NCBI GenBank assembly: GCA_046484285.1
Contig: JAWOBP010000151.1
Location: 1-64,000 of the forward strand
Origin: CAZHCG01 sp046484285
Lineage (GTDB): Bacteria; Myxococcota_A; Polyangia; JAAYKL01
Direction: 5' to 3'
Length of the DNA stretch: 64,000 nt
The notes under the pieces are model-generated. The model saw only the letters and a program-made list of their open reading frames with translations, did not search any database and had not been told where the DNA came from. The translations under genes and the position numbers were made by a program. This document shows positions 13,901 through 23,064 of this stretch, in pieces (within the stretch, counting starts at the first letter, position 1; each line of letters starts with the position of its first letter).

Positions 13901-16522
13901 CTACTTTTTCGATCCGGCGTCGCGGAGCACCACCCGGCTGCGGATCAGCCGGGCAGCTGCTCCGGGCTCTCCCAGCAGCGCTTCCAGCAGCTCGCGCGGC
14001 CTGACTCCTCCCGAGCCCGGCAGCTCCAGAGCCAGCCACAGCCAGCTTCCCTCGGCGCTCTGGGGCAGCGGCAGCTCGCGCGGCCCGCTTTCCAGCACGC
14101 GGGCGTCGCGCACCAGCGGTCTGGCATCGAACCGTTTCTCCGGCCTGCCGCGCCGGCGGCGCACCAGCTCGAAGCGGTCCGCGGCCAGCAGCCTCTCGGC
14201 GGCCCGCTCCAGCTCCTCGGCCGACACCGGGACCAGCGCCAGGTACTCGGCGCCGCTGATCGCCTTGGACAGCTTGCGCGCGTCCGGGGCGAGACGGCGG
14301 GCCTCCACCGCTTCCATCTCCGGAGGCAGGGCGCGCCCCAGCCGCTCGAGCAGCTCGGCCTTCCCCGGCGGGTCGAGCAGCCAGACGTCGATCGGCTCGC
14401 CGAGGCTGGCGGTGGCGAGCGGCAGGGCCGGCGCCGGCTCGATCCGCGGCTTGGGGTGGAAGCCGCGCGAGTAGTCGACCTCCAGCCCGGCGCGCCGCAG
14501 CCCGCGCGCCACGTGCCGCATCGCGTCCAGGTGGCCGAGGTAGGCCTGGCGGCCCCACCTGGCGATCGTCAGCCGGCAGCGCCTCACCTCGGCGCCGCTG
14601 CGCCGCGGCAGGGCTTCGGGGCGCGGTCGCGCGGCGCGGCGTGGCGGAGGCTCCGGAGGGGAGGCAGGCGCCTCGCGCTCGTCGCGGACCGGCAGCGAGT
14701 CGAGGTCGCAGCGCAGGCCGCAGGCGTGACACACCGTGCGAATATCGCCCCCGGCGGAACGGAACCTCCCGCAGGGCGAAGTGCCCAGGCCGCGGCGAGC
14801 GCGGTCGCGTTCCTCGCGCAGGAATCCGGCGGAGATGCCGACGTCGATGTGGTCCCAGGGCAGGACGGCGCCGTCGTGGATTTCGGCCAAGTAGGAATCG
14901 ACGTCTATCTTTGCGAGAGGCTCCTGCCAGGCCGACTCGGAGAAGTGCTCGCTCCAGCCGTCGAAGCGCGCTCCCCGGTCGACCGCGGACTCCAGCGCGT
15001 CGGCCAGGCGCGCGTCGCCGCGGGCCAGCAACGCCTCCAGCCGCGAGAGGAGCGGGTCGTGCATCCTGAGCTCGATCCGCCGCCGGCGCGCCTCGTCGCG
15101 CAGCAGAGCCTGCCGGCGCCGGATCTCCTCGATTCCGATCATCGGCTCGCGCTGCAGCGGGGTGAACGGCTTGGGCACGAAGGTGGAGACCGAGGCGACC
15201 ACTGCCGGTTGCCGCCCTCCGAGGCGGCGCCGCCCGCAGGCCCGCACGCGGTCGGCCAGCGCCGGGATCGCGACCAGGTCTTCGTCCGTCTCGCTCGGCA
15301 GCCCGATCATGAAGTAGAGCTTGATCCGCGCAAAGCCGCGGTCGAAGAAGCGGGCCGCGGCGGCGAGCAGCTCCTCATCGTCCACGTTCTTGTTGATCAC
15401 GTCCCGCAGGCGCTGTGTTCCGGCCTCGGGCGCCAGCGTCACGCCGCTGGCCCGCAGGCGGCCGAGCACCTCCACCGTCTCTGCCGGCAACCCGTAGGCG
15501 CGCAACGACGGCACCGAGAAGGAGACACGCCGCGGGGTGAAGCGCTCGTCCAGCCGGCGCAGGAGGTCGGGCAGGCGGCTGTAGTCCGCGGCCGAGAGCG
15601 CGGCGATCGAGACCTCGTCGTGTCCCAGCCGCGAGACCGCCCGCTCCACGGCGTCGAGCGCGGCCCCCTCGGAGCGCTCGCGGACCGGCCGGTAGAGGAA
15701 GCCGGCCTGGCAGAAGCGGCAGCCCTCGCTGCAGCCGCGGGCGATTTCGAGGCTGTAGCGATCGAAGATCGCCTCGACCGACGGCACCGGTCCGGCTCCC
15801 GGCGGGCAGCGGTCCAGGTCGTCGACCGTCGCCCGGCGGGCGACCGTCGCCCCGGGCGCCGGGTCGACCACGACGCGGCCCGAAGACCGATCGAAGCGGC
15901 GGGGCAGCGAGGCCGGGGCGAAGATCGACGGCAGCTCGGCGCAGCGCTCCACCAAACGCTCGCGGCTCGATCCGCGGCGGCGCTCCTCTCCGAAGGCGGC
16001 CAGCAGCTCGGGCAGCGCCAGCTCTCCGTCGCCGACCAGGGCCAGATCGGCGAACGGCGCCAGCGGCTCGCAGTGGGCGGCCAGCGGACCGCCCAGAAGA
16101 ACGATCGGATCCCCGGCGCGACGATCGGAGGCGCGGCGCGGCACGCGAGCCAGATCGAGGATGCGGATCGCGTTGGTGTAGTTCAGCTCGTACTGCAAAG
16201 AGAAGCCGATCAGGTCGAACTCGGCCAGCGGCCGCGCCGATTCGAGCGAGACGAGCGGCAAATCGTGCTCCAGCAGCAACCGTTCCATGTCCGGCCACGG
16301 GGAGAAGACGCGCTCGACCGAGACGTCCTCGATCCCGGCCAGCAGCTCGTAGAGCACGGCCGAGCCCACGTGGCTGGCGCCGACCTCGTAGACGTCGGGA
16401 AAGGCCAGCGCGAATCGCGTGAGGTCGCCGTCGCGCGGCCTGCCCCCCCCGAACTCCCCTCCCAGGTAGCGCCCCGGCCGCTCCACGTTCGCCAGCAGCT
16501 CGCGGTACGGATGATCAATCAT
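13901..16522 (-). CDS. B12-binding-type radical SAM protein fused to DUF2344
   Basis: An 873-residue cytoplasmic protein. Residues about 1-210 form a cobalamin-binding-like domain (TIGR03960 type, FALAFPDVYEVGASHVGSAV and GFSLQYELNYTNAIRIL). Residues about 240-500 form a radical SAM barrel with the cluster motif CSEGCRFC (C-x3-C-x2-C), and about 575-620 hold a second Cys set in RTVCHACGLRCD. The C-terminal quarter (about 650-860) is a DUF2344 domain (AYLGHLDAMRHVARGLRRAG, YSRGFHPKPRIE). In many bacteria these are two adjacent genes next to rpmA/rpmB or rng; here they are one polypeptide. The substrate is unknown to me, and a role in tRNA or ribosome modification is often assumed for the family. 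It diverges from tamA with a 71-bp gap. Confidence 0.9.
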   Translation of the reverse strand: MIDHPYRELLANVERPGRYLGGEFGGGRPRDGDLTRFALAFPDVYEVGASHVGSAVLYELLAGIEDVSVERVFSPWPDMERLLLEHDLPLVSLESARPLAEFDLIGFSLQYELNYTNAIRILDLARVPRRASDRRAGDPIVLLGGPLAAHCEPLAPFADLALVGDGELALPELLAAFGEERRRGSSRERLVERCAELPSIFAPASLPRRFDRSSGRVVVDPAPGATVARRATVDDLDRCPPGAGPVPSVEAIFDRYSLEIARGCSEGCRFCQAGFLYRPVRERSEGAALDAVERAVSRLGHDEVSIAALSAADYSRLPDLLRRLDERFTPRRVSFSVPSLRAYGLPAETVEVLGRLRASGVTLAPEAGTQRLRDVINKNVDDEELLAAAARFFDRGFARIKLYFMIGLPSETDEDLVAIPALADRVRACGRRRLGGRQPAVVASVSTFVPKPFTPLQREPMIGIEEIRRRQALLRDEARRRRIELRMHDPLLSRLEALLARGDARLADALESAVDRGARFDGWSEHFSESAWQEPLAKIDVDSYLAEIHDGAVLPWDHIDVGISAGFLREERDRARRGLGTSPCGRFRSAGGDIRTVCHACGLRCDLDSLPVRDEREAPASPPEPPPRRAARPRPEALPRRSGAEVRRCRLTIARWGRQAYLGHLDAMRHVARGLRRAGLEVDYSRGFHPKPRIEPAPALPLATASLGEPIDVWLLDPPGKAELLERLGRALPPEMEAVEARRLAPDARKLSKAISGAEYLALVPVSAEELERAAERLLAADRFELVRRRRGRPEKRFDARPLVRDARVLESGPRELPLPQSAEGSWLWLALELPGSGGVRPRELLEALLGEPGAAARLIRSRVVLRDAGSKK

Positions 16523-16593
16523 CTCGGACTCAATAGCATGCGACGGCCGACTTCCGTAGTATACTAATAAGATTGCTTTCCCGAGCCGATATA

Positions 16594-18516
16594 ATGCGCT
16601 CGCTAGCGGCGCCGGCGGCGATGCTGCTGGCGTTGGGCTGCGCCACCGCCGGCGATCCGCCGTCCGCCACGGGATCCACCCGCACGGTGGACGACGTGGA
16701 GCTTGTCGGCGTCGAGCGTTTCGAAAAGGACGAGCTGCTCGAATACCTGCACCTGGCCGAGAGCGGAACCTGGCCGGTGGGGGAGGACGTCTACTTCAAT
16801 CCGGCCTACCTGCCGGTCGACAGCCGGCGGATCGTGGAGCTGTATCGTAGCTGCGGATATCTCGACGCCCGGGTGTTGCGCTTCGAGGTCGTCGAGCGGG
16901 ACGAAGACGAGGTCGACCTGCTGATCGAGGTGCGCGAAGGCGAGCCGGTCAGGATCGCCTCGGTGGAGATCGTCTGGCCCGAGGGACAGCCGTTCGGTCC
17001 AAACGGACCGCTGCCGGTCGACGAGATCGAAAGCGCGGTCGGGCTGCGCGAGGGGCGGCCGCTCGAGGTCGAGGCGATGGAAGAGGCCGCGGTCGACCTC
17101 GCGCTCGCGGTCGAGGGACGGGGCTTTCCTCACGCTCGGGCCGAGGTGCGGGCCGAGGTCGACCGCGCCGAGCTGTCGGCGAGGGTGATCTACACGATCG
17201 TTTCCGGCAGGTACGCCACGATCGGCGAGCTGTCTTTCACGGGGCTCGATCTGGTCCCCGCGGGTCTGATCCGCCGCGAGGTCGACTACGCCGAGGGACG
17301 GCCGTACTCCCCGACTCTCGTCGAGCGGATCGAGAAGAGCATCTACGCGATGAATGTCTTTCGCTCCGTGGCGGCGACTCCGGCCGGGGAGGTCGGAGAG
17401 GACGGCGAGATAGATCTGGTCATCCATGTAGTGGAGTCCGAACCGCAGACGGTCAAGGTCGGGGCCGGGTTCGGCTTCGAGCCTGCGCGCTGGGAGGAGC
17501 GGCTGACCGCCCGCTACACGCACAACAACCTCTTCGGCGAGCTGACGCGTCTCGACCTGGGCGTCAAGGTCGGCTACGCCGAGCTTCCGACACCGTTCAA
17601 CGTGGTGGAGCACGGGCCGGTCGTGGTCTTCGAGCCGCGCCTGCGCAAGAAGGGCTGGCTGGAGAAGCGCCTGGTCTGGACGTTCGCCCCGCGCTTCGAG
17701 CTCGGGATCGAGGAGGGCTATCGCTTCTACACTCCCGGCGCGCGCGTCGGCGTCTCGCGCTTTTTCTTCGAGCGGCTGGAGGTCTCGGTCAGCCACAACT
17801 CGCGGTTCGTCGACTTCTTCGCCGTCTCTCCGGTGCTCGGCGCCAGCAGCACGATTTTGGGGCTCGATTTCCAAGATCCTTACGTGCTGACTTACTTCGA
17901 GTTCGAGACCTCCCTGTTCCTCACCGACCGGCTGCTCGATCCGCGCAACGGCGTCGTGCTCCAGATGGTCTACGACATCGCGGGCAGGCTGCCGGCCGGC
18001 GACTACGATTTTCACAAGATCACGCCGCGCCTCAAGGCCTACTGGCAGGTGCATCCCAGGCTGCAGCTCGCGATCCAGGCGCTGACGGGGATGATCTTCC
18101 CCTACGGCCCGCAGGGCGGCGTTCCCTTCGATTTCAAGTACTACCTGGGCGGAGCGAACACCGTGCGCGGCTGGGGCTCGAGACGCCTGGCGCCGCGCAC
18201 CTCGCTGTGTCCGTCGGGCGAGGACTGCCGGCAGATTCCGATCGGCGGCGACACGATGGTGCAGGGCAACCTGGAGATCCGGCTGCGCACCTGGAAAGAT
18301 CTGTACGTCGTGGCGTTCGCCGACGGCGGCGACGTGCAGCCCGGACGGCTCGAGTTCTCGCCCGGTGACTGGAACTACTCCAGCGGAGGCGGCCTGCGCT
18401 ACGACAGCCCGATCGGGATGCTGCGCGTGGACTGCGGCGTGCGCCTCAACCAGACCGAGCTCTCGAAGGGAGAGCCGCGCTGGGCGCTGCACATCGGGCT
18501 CGGGGAGGCGTTTTGA
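16594..18516 (+). CDS. tamA: TamA-like outer-membrane assembly protein (BamA superfamily)
   Basis: A 640-residue Omp85-family protein that with TamB forms the translocation and assembly module for outer-membrane proteins or lipids. POTRA-like domains fill about residues 35-290 (VDDVELVGVERFEKDELLEYL, SRRIVELYRSCGYLDARVL, ASVEIVWPEGQPF, IGELSFTGLDLVPAGLIR). The remainder is a 16-strand-type surface-antigen barrel with KYYLGGANTVRGWGSRRLAPR, the conserved R-G-[YWF] loop motif. The N-terminus MRSLAAPAAMLLALGCATAG looks like a lipoprotein signal, unusual for TamA. The ATG at 16594 is chosen over the TTG at 16573. tamB begins with an overlapping TTGA. Confidence 0.92.
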   Translation: MRSLAAPAAMLLALGCATAGDPPSATGSTRTVDDVELVGVERFEKDELLEYLHLAESGTWPVGEDVYFNPAYLPVDSRRIVELYRSCGYLDARVLRFEVVERDEDEVDLLIEVREGEPVRIASVEIVWPEGQPFGPNGPLPVDEIESAVGLREGRPLEVEAMEEAAVDLALAVEGRGFPHARAEVRAEVDRAELSARVIYTIVSGRYATIGELSFTGLDLVPAGLIRREVDYAEGRPYSPTLVERIEKSIYAMNVFRSVAATPAGEVGEDGEIDLVIHVVESEPQTVKVGAGFGFEPARWEERLTARYTHNNLFGELTRLDLGVKVGYAELPTPFNVVEHGPVVVFEPRLRKKGWLEKRLVWTFAPRFELGIEEGYRFYTPGARVGVSRFFFERLEVSVSHNSRFVDFFAVSPVLGASSTILGLDFQDPYVLTYFEFETSLFLTDRLLDPRNGVVLQMVYDIAGRLPAGDYDFHKITPRLKAYWQVHPRLQLAIQALTGMIFPYGPQGGVPFDFKYYLGGANTVRGWGSRRLAPRTSLCPSGEDCRQIPIGGDTMVQGNLEIRLRTWKDLYVVAFADGGDVQPGRLEFSPGDWNYSSGGGLRYDSPIGMLRVDCGVRLNQTELSKGEPRWALHIGLGEAF

Positions 18517-21500
18517 GCGGCCGGCGGGCCGGGCGGGCTCTCGCGGCGGCCCTCGCGGTCGCTGTGCTGCCGCTCGCGATCGCGGTCGGTTGGACGGTCG
18601 GAGCGGTGTCGATCCTCTCCACCCGCTGGGGATCGCGGATCGCGGTCGTCGAGGCGGCCCGGATCTACAGCTCCCTGATTCCCGGCGACGTCTCGCTCGG
18701 CGCCTCGAGCGGAGATCTGCTCGGCGAATGGGTGCTGCGCGACGTACGGTTGCGCGACGCGCGCGGCGACCTGCTGGTGGAGGCGGATTCGATTCGCGTC
18801 GACTGGAGTCCTTTGCTGATCATCTTCCGTATCGGAGATGCGAGGCGGGTCGCGGCATCCGGCGTGCGCATCCACCTCTGGAGCGATCCGTCGCGCGGGT
18901 CGTTCGCCGACCTCGCCGTGCCCGGCGGCTCCGAGCAGACGTCGCACGGCATCGGCCCGGATCTGCCGCTCTTCCTGCGGGTCGGGCTGGAGCTGTCCGA
19001 TGTCGAGCTGGTCAGCCACGGCGACTTTGGGATCGAAACGCTGGTCTGTGCCGAGTCTCTGGCCGCAAGGCTGCGCGCCGGCGGCCGCCGGGCGCGCCTG
19101 GAGCTGGCGGGCAAGACGATCGAGATGCCGGGAATCGGGCGCAGGATCGAATCGAGCCAGGCCGTGATCTCGTGGAACGAGCCGAAGCTCGAGGTCGAGC
19201 AGCTCGTGCTCGACACCGACCTGGGCACGGTCCGGGCCGAGGCGGCCCGTTTCGACGCGGAGAGCAACGAGCTGGAGCTGAGGTTGGTCGTCGACGCCGA
19301 CGAGCAGGCCGTGCGCGAGCTGGCCGGTCTCGCAAGGCTGGAGGATCTCGGCGTCGAGATGGAGATCGGCGGCTGCCTGGAGCGGCTCGAGGCAAAGCTG
19401 AGGGTCGAGGAGGCGGGCCGGGAACTGGTCGCGCTCGATGCCCAAGGTGCAGTCCTCCCGCGGGTAGATCTCGCAGCGACGCTCGAGATACCGACCTTCG
19501 AGTCGAAACGTTGGATCGAGGATCTCGATCTCTCCCTCGGTGCTTCGGGCCGGCTGGAATTCTCCCGCGGCGAAGACGGAGAGCTATTCCTGGACGGGAG
19601 CCTCGAGTGCGAGGGCTGCCGCATCGGCGATTTCGGGAGCCTGAGAGCCTCGGTCAGCGGCGATTTGGAGACGGTGGAGCTTTCCGCGTCTCTGGAGAAA
19701 GGAGGACGCCGCGCCGCCGCCCTGGACGGGACAGTGAGGCTCGGGGAAAAGATCGAGCTGGCGCTGCAACGGCTCGAGTCGCGGCTGTACGGAGTGCGGC
19801 TCGAGCTGGCGCGGCCCGCCCTCGCGGTGCTGCACGGAGGGACGATCAGCACCGACGGAATCGAGCTGCGGCTGGGAGAGGGATTCGTGCGCGCCTCCGG
19901 CAAGGTGGATCCGGAGGGACGCAGCGACCTGGAGCTGCTGTTCGGAGAGCTGGACCTGCGCGATCTGTCGGCGGTGCTTCCAGCCGACCTGTCCGGGATC
20001 GCCGGCGGGCGTTTCGAGTTGTCGGGGCGATGGTCCGCCATCTCGTTGGAATTTCGCGGAGAGCTGCTCCGCCTGGGGTACCGCGGGCGGAGAATCGGTA
20101 GCTTGCGCGTTCAAGGCGGAGCCCGGGGCGGCCGCCTGGAGGCGCGCGGCGAGCTGTCGCGATCCAAAACGAAGGTCGTCTCTTTTTCCGTGCAATCGCC
20201 GGGCGAGTTGGATCTCGGCGCCTCGAAGGTAGCGCTGCCCGAGGGGGGCCGGGCCAGCGGATCGATCATGGTCAGCGATTTCGATCTGTCCGAGCTGGAA
20301 GCCTTCGTTCCAGATCTGGGCCTCTCGGGAATCCTGAACGCCCGCGTCGAGACCGAGGGGCCGCTGGACGGGCCGCGGTTGCGGGTCGAGGGCGACGTAC
20401 GCGCGCTGGAGCTGCGTGGCGAGCCGCTGGGCGACGTCGATTTCTCCGCAAAGTCCGCGCGGCGGCGCCTGACCGCCGAGCTGTCGCTGGACGGCGAGCT
20501 GGCCGAATCGGTGAGGGCCGAGCTGGACGCGGGAGCGATCTTCGACCTGAGTAAGGGCCGGGTGGGGCTGCGCTCGGATCCCACCACCCGGGCGCGGGTG
20601 GTGCTGGAGAGCGTACGCATCGATCGCCTCGGCGGGCTCGTGCCCCGGATGGACGCCGGTGGAGAGGTCGACCTGAGCGTCGAGCTCGAGGGGTGGCCGG
20701 TGCCGCGGCGGGGGCGAGTCGAGCTGCGAGCGCGGGACGCGAGCTGGCGCGGCGCGGCGATCGGCGACGCCGAGATCGAGATCGGCTACGGCAAAGGCCG
20801 GGTCGAGGGAAATGGAGTCGTCGACGGGGAGATCGTCGACGAGGTCGCCTTCTGGTTCGATGCGCCGATCGAGCTGCGCTCCGGCTGGCGTCTCCACTGG
20901 CTGTCCGACGAGGAGCACGAACTGTACGCCGAGATCTCGGGCGTCGATCTGGAGCTGGCCAGCCGCCTGCCGGGTCTGCTGGCCGGGCGGGGATCGAGCG
21001 GTACGGCCGAGATCGACGGACGCGCCGACGGGACAATCCAGGTCGCGGGCAACGCTCGCGGTCCTCTCGTCAGCATCTTCGTCGCCGGGCGGGATATCTC
21101 GCGGGCCGGCTTCGACATCGGCGAGCTCGACGCGCGCCTGGACCTGGACGAAGACGGAGCCTCGATCCACGGGCAGCTGCGGGGAGAGGGCGGGCGGTGG
21201 CTCGATGCCAGGCTGCGGATACCGCTGGAGGTCGATCTCGAAAAAGGCTCGCTGCACTGGCTCCACGATCGGGCGCACAGCGCGACTGTCGAGCTCGGCC
21301 GCGCCGGCGGTGCCTGGATCGACGCGGCCGCAGCCGAGCGCATCGCCTTCGACACCTCGCTGTCCGGCATCCTGAAACTGGACGGGAGCGCCGCGCACCT
21401 CTCGCTGCAAGGGGGCCTGGAAGGCTTCTTCACCCTGGCGGGCGGCGAGCGCCTGCCGCTGAGTCTGGCGCTGAGCGCCGACGAGCACGGGGGACGGGTC

Positions 21501-22973
21501 GACCTGTCGCTCGGCCGCGAAGAAAAGGCCGAATTGGAGCTGAGCGGCGAAGCGGATCTGGATCTCGCCCGCCTGGCTCGCGATCGCGAAAAGGCTGCTA
21601 CGGGCGAGGCGCTCGGCGAAACCGCTTTTCGGCTGGAGGCGAAGCTGGACGGGTTCGACCTGTCGGTGCTGAGCCCGCTGCTCGGCGATCGGCTCTACGA
21701 TCTGCGCGGAGCTCTCGACGGCGCTGTTACGGCCAGCGGCACGATCGCCGATCCGGTCGTCGGCGGCGAGCTGCGCCTCGACGGCGGGGAGATCACAGTC
21801 GTCGACCTCAACCAGCGACTCCGGGACATCTCCGCGGCTTTGGAGCTCGACGAGCGAGTCCTGCGCCTCTCGGATCTCGCGTTCTCCAGCGGGAGAGGAA
21901 AGGGGGCGGCCGCTGGGGTGGCCCGCCTCGGCTCCGAGGGCAGGCTCGCGGCCCGGCTCAGGTTGGCGCTGGTGCGCTTTCCGTTCGTCAGGCCCGGCCT
22001 TCCCGAGGGCACGATCGATTCCAAGATCGAGATGGACCTGAGCCTGGACGAGGAGTCCACCGAGGTGGAGTTTTCGTTTAGCGAGACCGAGGTGCGGCTG
22101 CTGACACAGACGGCCTCGCGCGCACCGCGCTCCGTGCACGACATGGAGAATGTGGTGTTCCTCGACGAGCAGCGCTCCGAGGAGCCCTCCGGGCGGAGCG
22201 GCGACTCGGGAAAGATGGAGCTGAGCCTGGACGTCTCGGACTCGCTGCTGATCGAGGGGCCGGACGTGGTGATGCGCTGGACCGGGGGCGCGACGCTTGC
22301 GATCGACGGAGAAGAGGCCGAGGCGAGCGGCGGGATCCGGCTTACCAGCGGACGCTTCGTTCTGCTGGGCAACGACTTTCGCGTGGAGCAGGGCGTGCTG
22401 ACGCTGCCGGGGTCTGGAGGGGGAATGCCGTACATCGATCTCAGCGCCCGCACCGAGACGTCCGAGGCTTCCGTGCTGGTCACGGTTCGGGGCAGGGTCA
22501 CCCGTCCGGAACTGGTGCTCGAGTCCGATCCACCGCTGACCCAGTACCAGATCCTGACGCTGCTGCTCACCGGTCGCACCGACACCGGAGAGGGAGGCGC
22601 CGACGAGGAAAAGGTGCGCGCCAACGCCGTCTCGCTGCTGCTCGCCTTCGACAACACCGGCCTCGAGCGCGAGCTGCGGGAGAACCTTGGAGTCGATCGC
22701 ATTTCGCTGGGGGTCGGAGAGTCTGTCGACCAGCCGATCCTGACGGTGGGCAAGCGGATCGGAGATCGCGTCTACGTGGAGACCGAGTACCATCACAACG
22801 CACCCGAGGAGGAGAACAGCACCACGGCCAGCGTGGACCTGTCGATAGCGCGCAACTGGGTGCTGGAGACGTTCTACGGAGACGCGCAAAAAGGCGGGAT
22901 AGATATCTTCTGGATAAAGCGCTTCGGCAAGAAAAAGGACGAAGGCGGCGCAGAAAAAAAAGAAGACGAGTGA
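18513..22973 (+). CDS. tamB: TamB-like translocation/assembly protein (DUF490)
   Basis: A 1486-residue inner-membrane-anchored, periplasm-spanning protein, partner of TamA. One N-terminal transmembrane segment (about residues 8-32) is followed by a very long repeat-rich beta-taco region of AsmA/VPS13-like character, with recurring LxLDG, LDLxG and GxVxVxG patterns. The C-terminal DUF490 domain carries PYIDLSARTETSEASVLVTV and SDPPLTQYQILTLLLTGR (about 1330-1370), typical of TamB. The TTG start overlaps the tamA stop (TTGA), so the two genes are coupled. Such proteins are now thought to move phospholipid between membranes as well as support barrel assembly. The last residues are a Lys/Glu-rich tail. 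Confidence 0.93.
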   Translation: MSGRRAGRALAAALAVAVLPLAIAVGWTVGAVSILSTRWGSRIAVVEAARIYSSLIPGDVSLGASSGDLLGEWVLRDVRLRDARGDLLVEADSIRVDWSPLLIIFRIGDARRVAASGVRIHLWSDPSRGSFADLAVPGGSEQTSHGIGPDLPLFLRVGLELSDVELVSHGDFGIETLVCAESLAARLRAGGRRARLELAGKTIEMPGIGRRIESSQAVISWNEPKLEVEQLVLDTDLGTVRAEAARFDAESNELELRLVVDADEQAVRELAGLARLEDLGVEMEIGGCLERLEAKLRVEEAGRELVALDAQGAVLPRVDLAATLEIPTFESKRWIEDLDLSLGASGRLEFSRGEDGELFLDGSLECEGCRIGDFGSLRASVSGDLETVELSASLEKGGRRAAALDGTVRLGEKIELALQRLESRLYGVRLELARPALAVLHGGTISTDGIELRLGEGFVRASGKVDPEGRSDLELLFGELDLRDLSAVLPADLSGIAGGRFELSGRWSAISLEFRGELLRLGYRGRRIGSLRVQGGARGGRLEARGELSRSKTKVVSFSVQSPGELDLGASKVALPEGGRASGSIMVSDFDLSELEAFVPDLGLSGILNARVETEGPLDGPRLRVEGDVRALELRGEPLGDVDFSAKSARRRLTAELSLDGELAESVRAELDAGAIFDLSKGRVGLRSDPTTRARVVLESVRIDRLGGLVPRMDAGGEVDLSVELEGWPVPRRGRVELRARDASWRGAAIGDAEIEIGYGKGRVEGNGVVDGEIVDEVAFWFDAPIELRSGWRLHWLSDEEHELYAEISGVDLELASRLPGLLAGRGSSGTAEIDGRADGTIQVAGNARGPLVSIFVAGRDISRAGFDIGELDARLDLDEDGASIHGQLRGEGGRWLDARLRIPLEVDLEKGSLHWLHDRAHSATVELGRAGGAWIDAAAAERIAFDTSLSGILKLDGSAAHLSLQGGLEGFFTLAGGERLPLSLALSADEHGGRVDLSLGREEKAELELSGEADLDLARLARDREKAATGEALGETAFRLEAKLDGFDLSVLSPLLGDRLYDLRGALDGAVTASGTIADPVVGGELRLDGGEITVVDLNQRLRDISAALELDERVLRLSDLAFSSGRGKGAAAGVARLGSEGRLAARLRLALVRFPFVRPGLPEGTIDSKIEMDLSLDEESTEVEFSFSETEVRLLTQTASRAPRSVHDMENVVFLDEQRSEEPSGRSGDSGKMELSLDVSDSLLIEGPDVVMRWTGGATLAIDGEEAEASGGIRLTSGRFVLLGNDFRVEQGVLTLPGSGGGMPYIDLSARTETSEASVLVTVRGRVTRPELVLESDPPLTQYQILTLLLTGRTDTGEGGADEEKVRANAVSLLLAFDNTGLERELRENLGVDRISLGVGESVDQPILTVGKRIGDRVYVETEYHHNAPEEENSTTASVDLSIARNWVLETFYGDAQKGGIDIFWIKRFGKKKDEGGAEKKEDE

Positions 22974-23000
22974 GCCCCGCGGGTCGTTTCTTTTTTACGA
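22974..23000 (+). terminator. Possible weak terminator after tamB
   Basis: Just after the tamB stop, a short GC-rich palindromic stretch CCCCGCGGG is followed by TCGTTTCTTTTTT. The stem is short and bulged, so this is a tentative intrinsic terminator. Confidence 0.35.
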
Positions 23001-23064
23001 AAATTGAGTCCTCGAGCGCGGATTCGACGTTGTTCGGCAGCATCAAACCATGAGGAGACGAACC

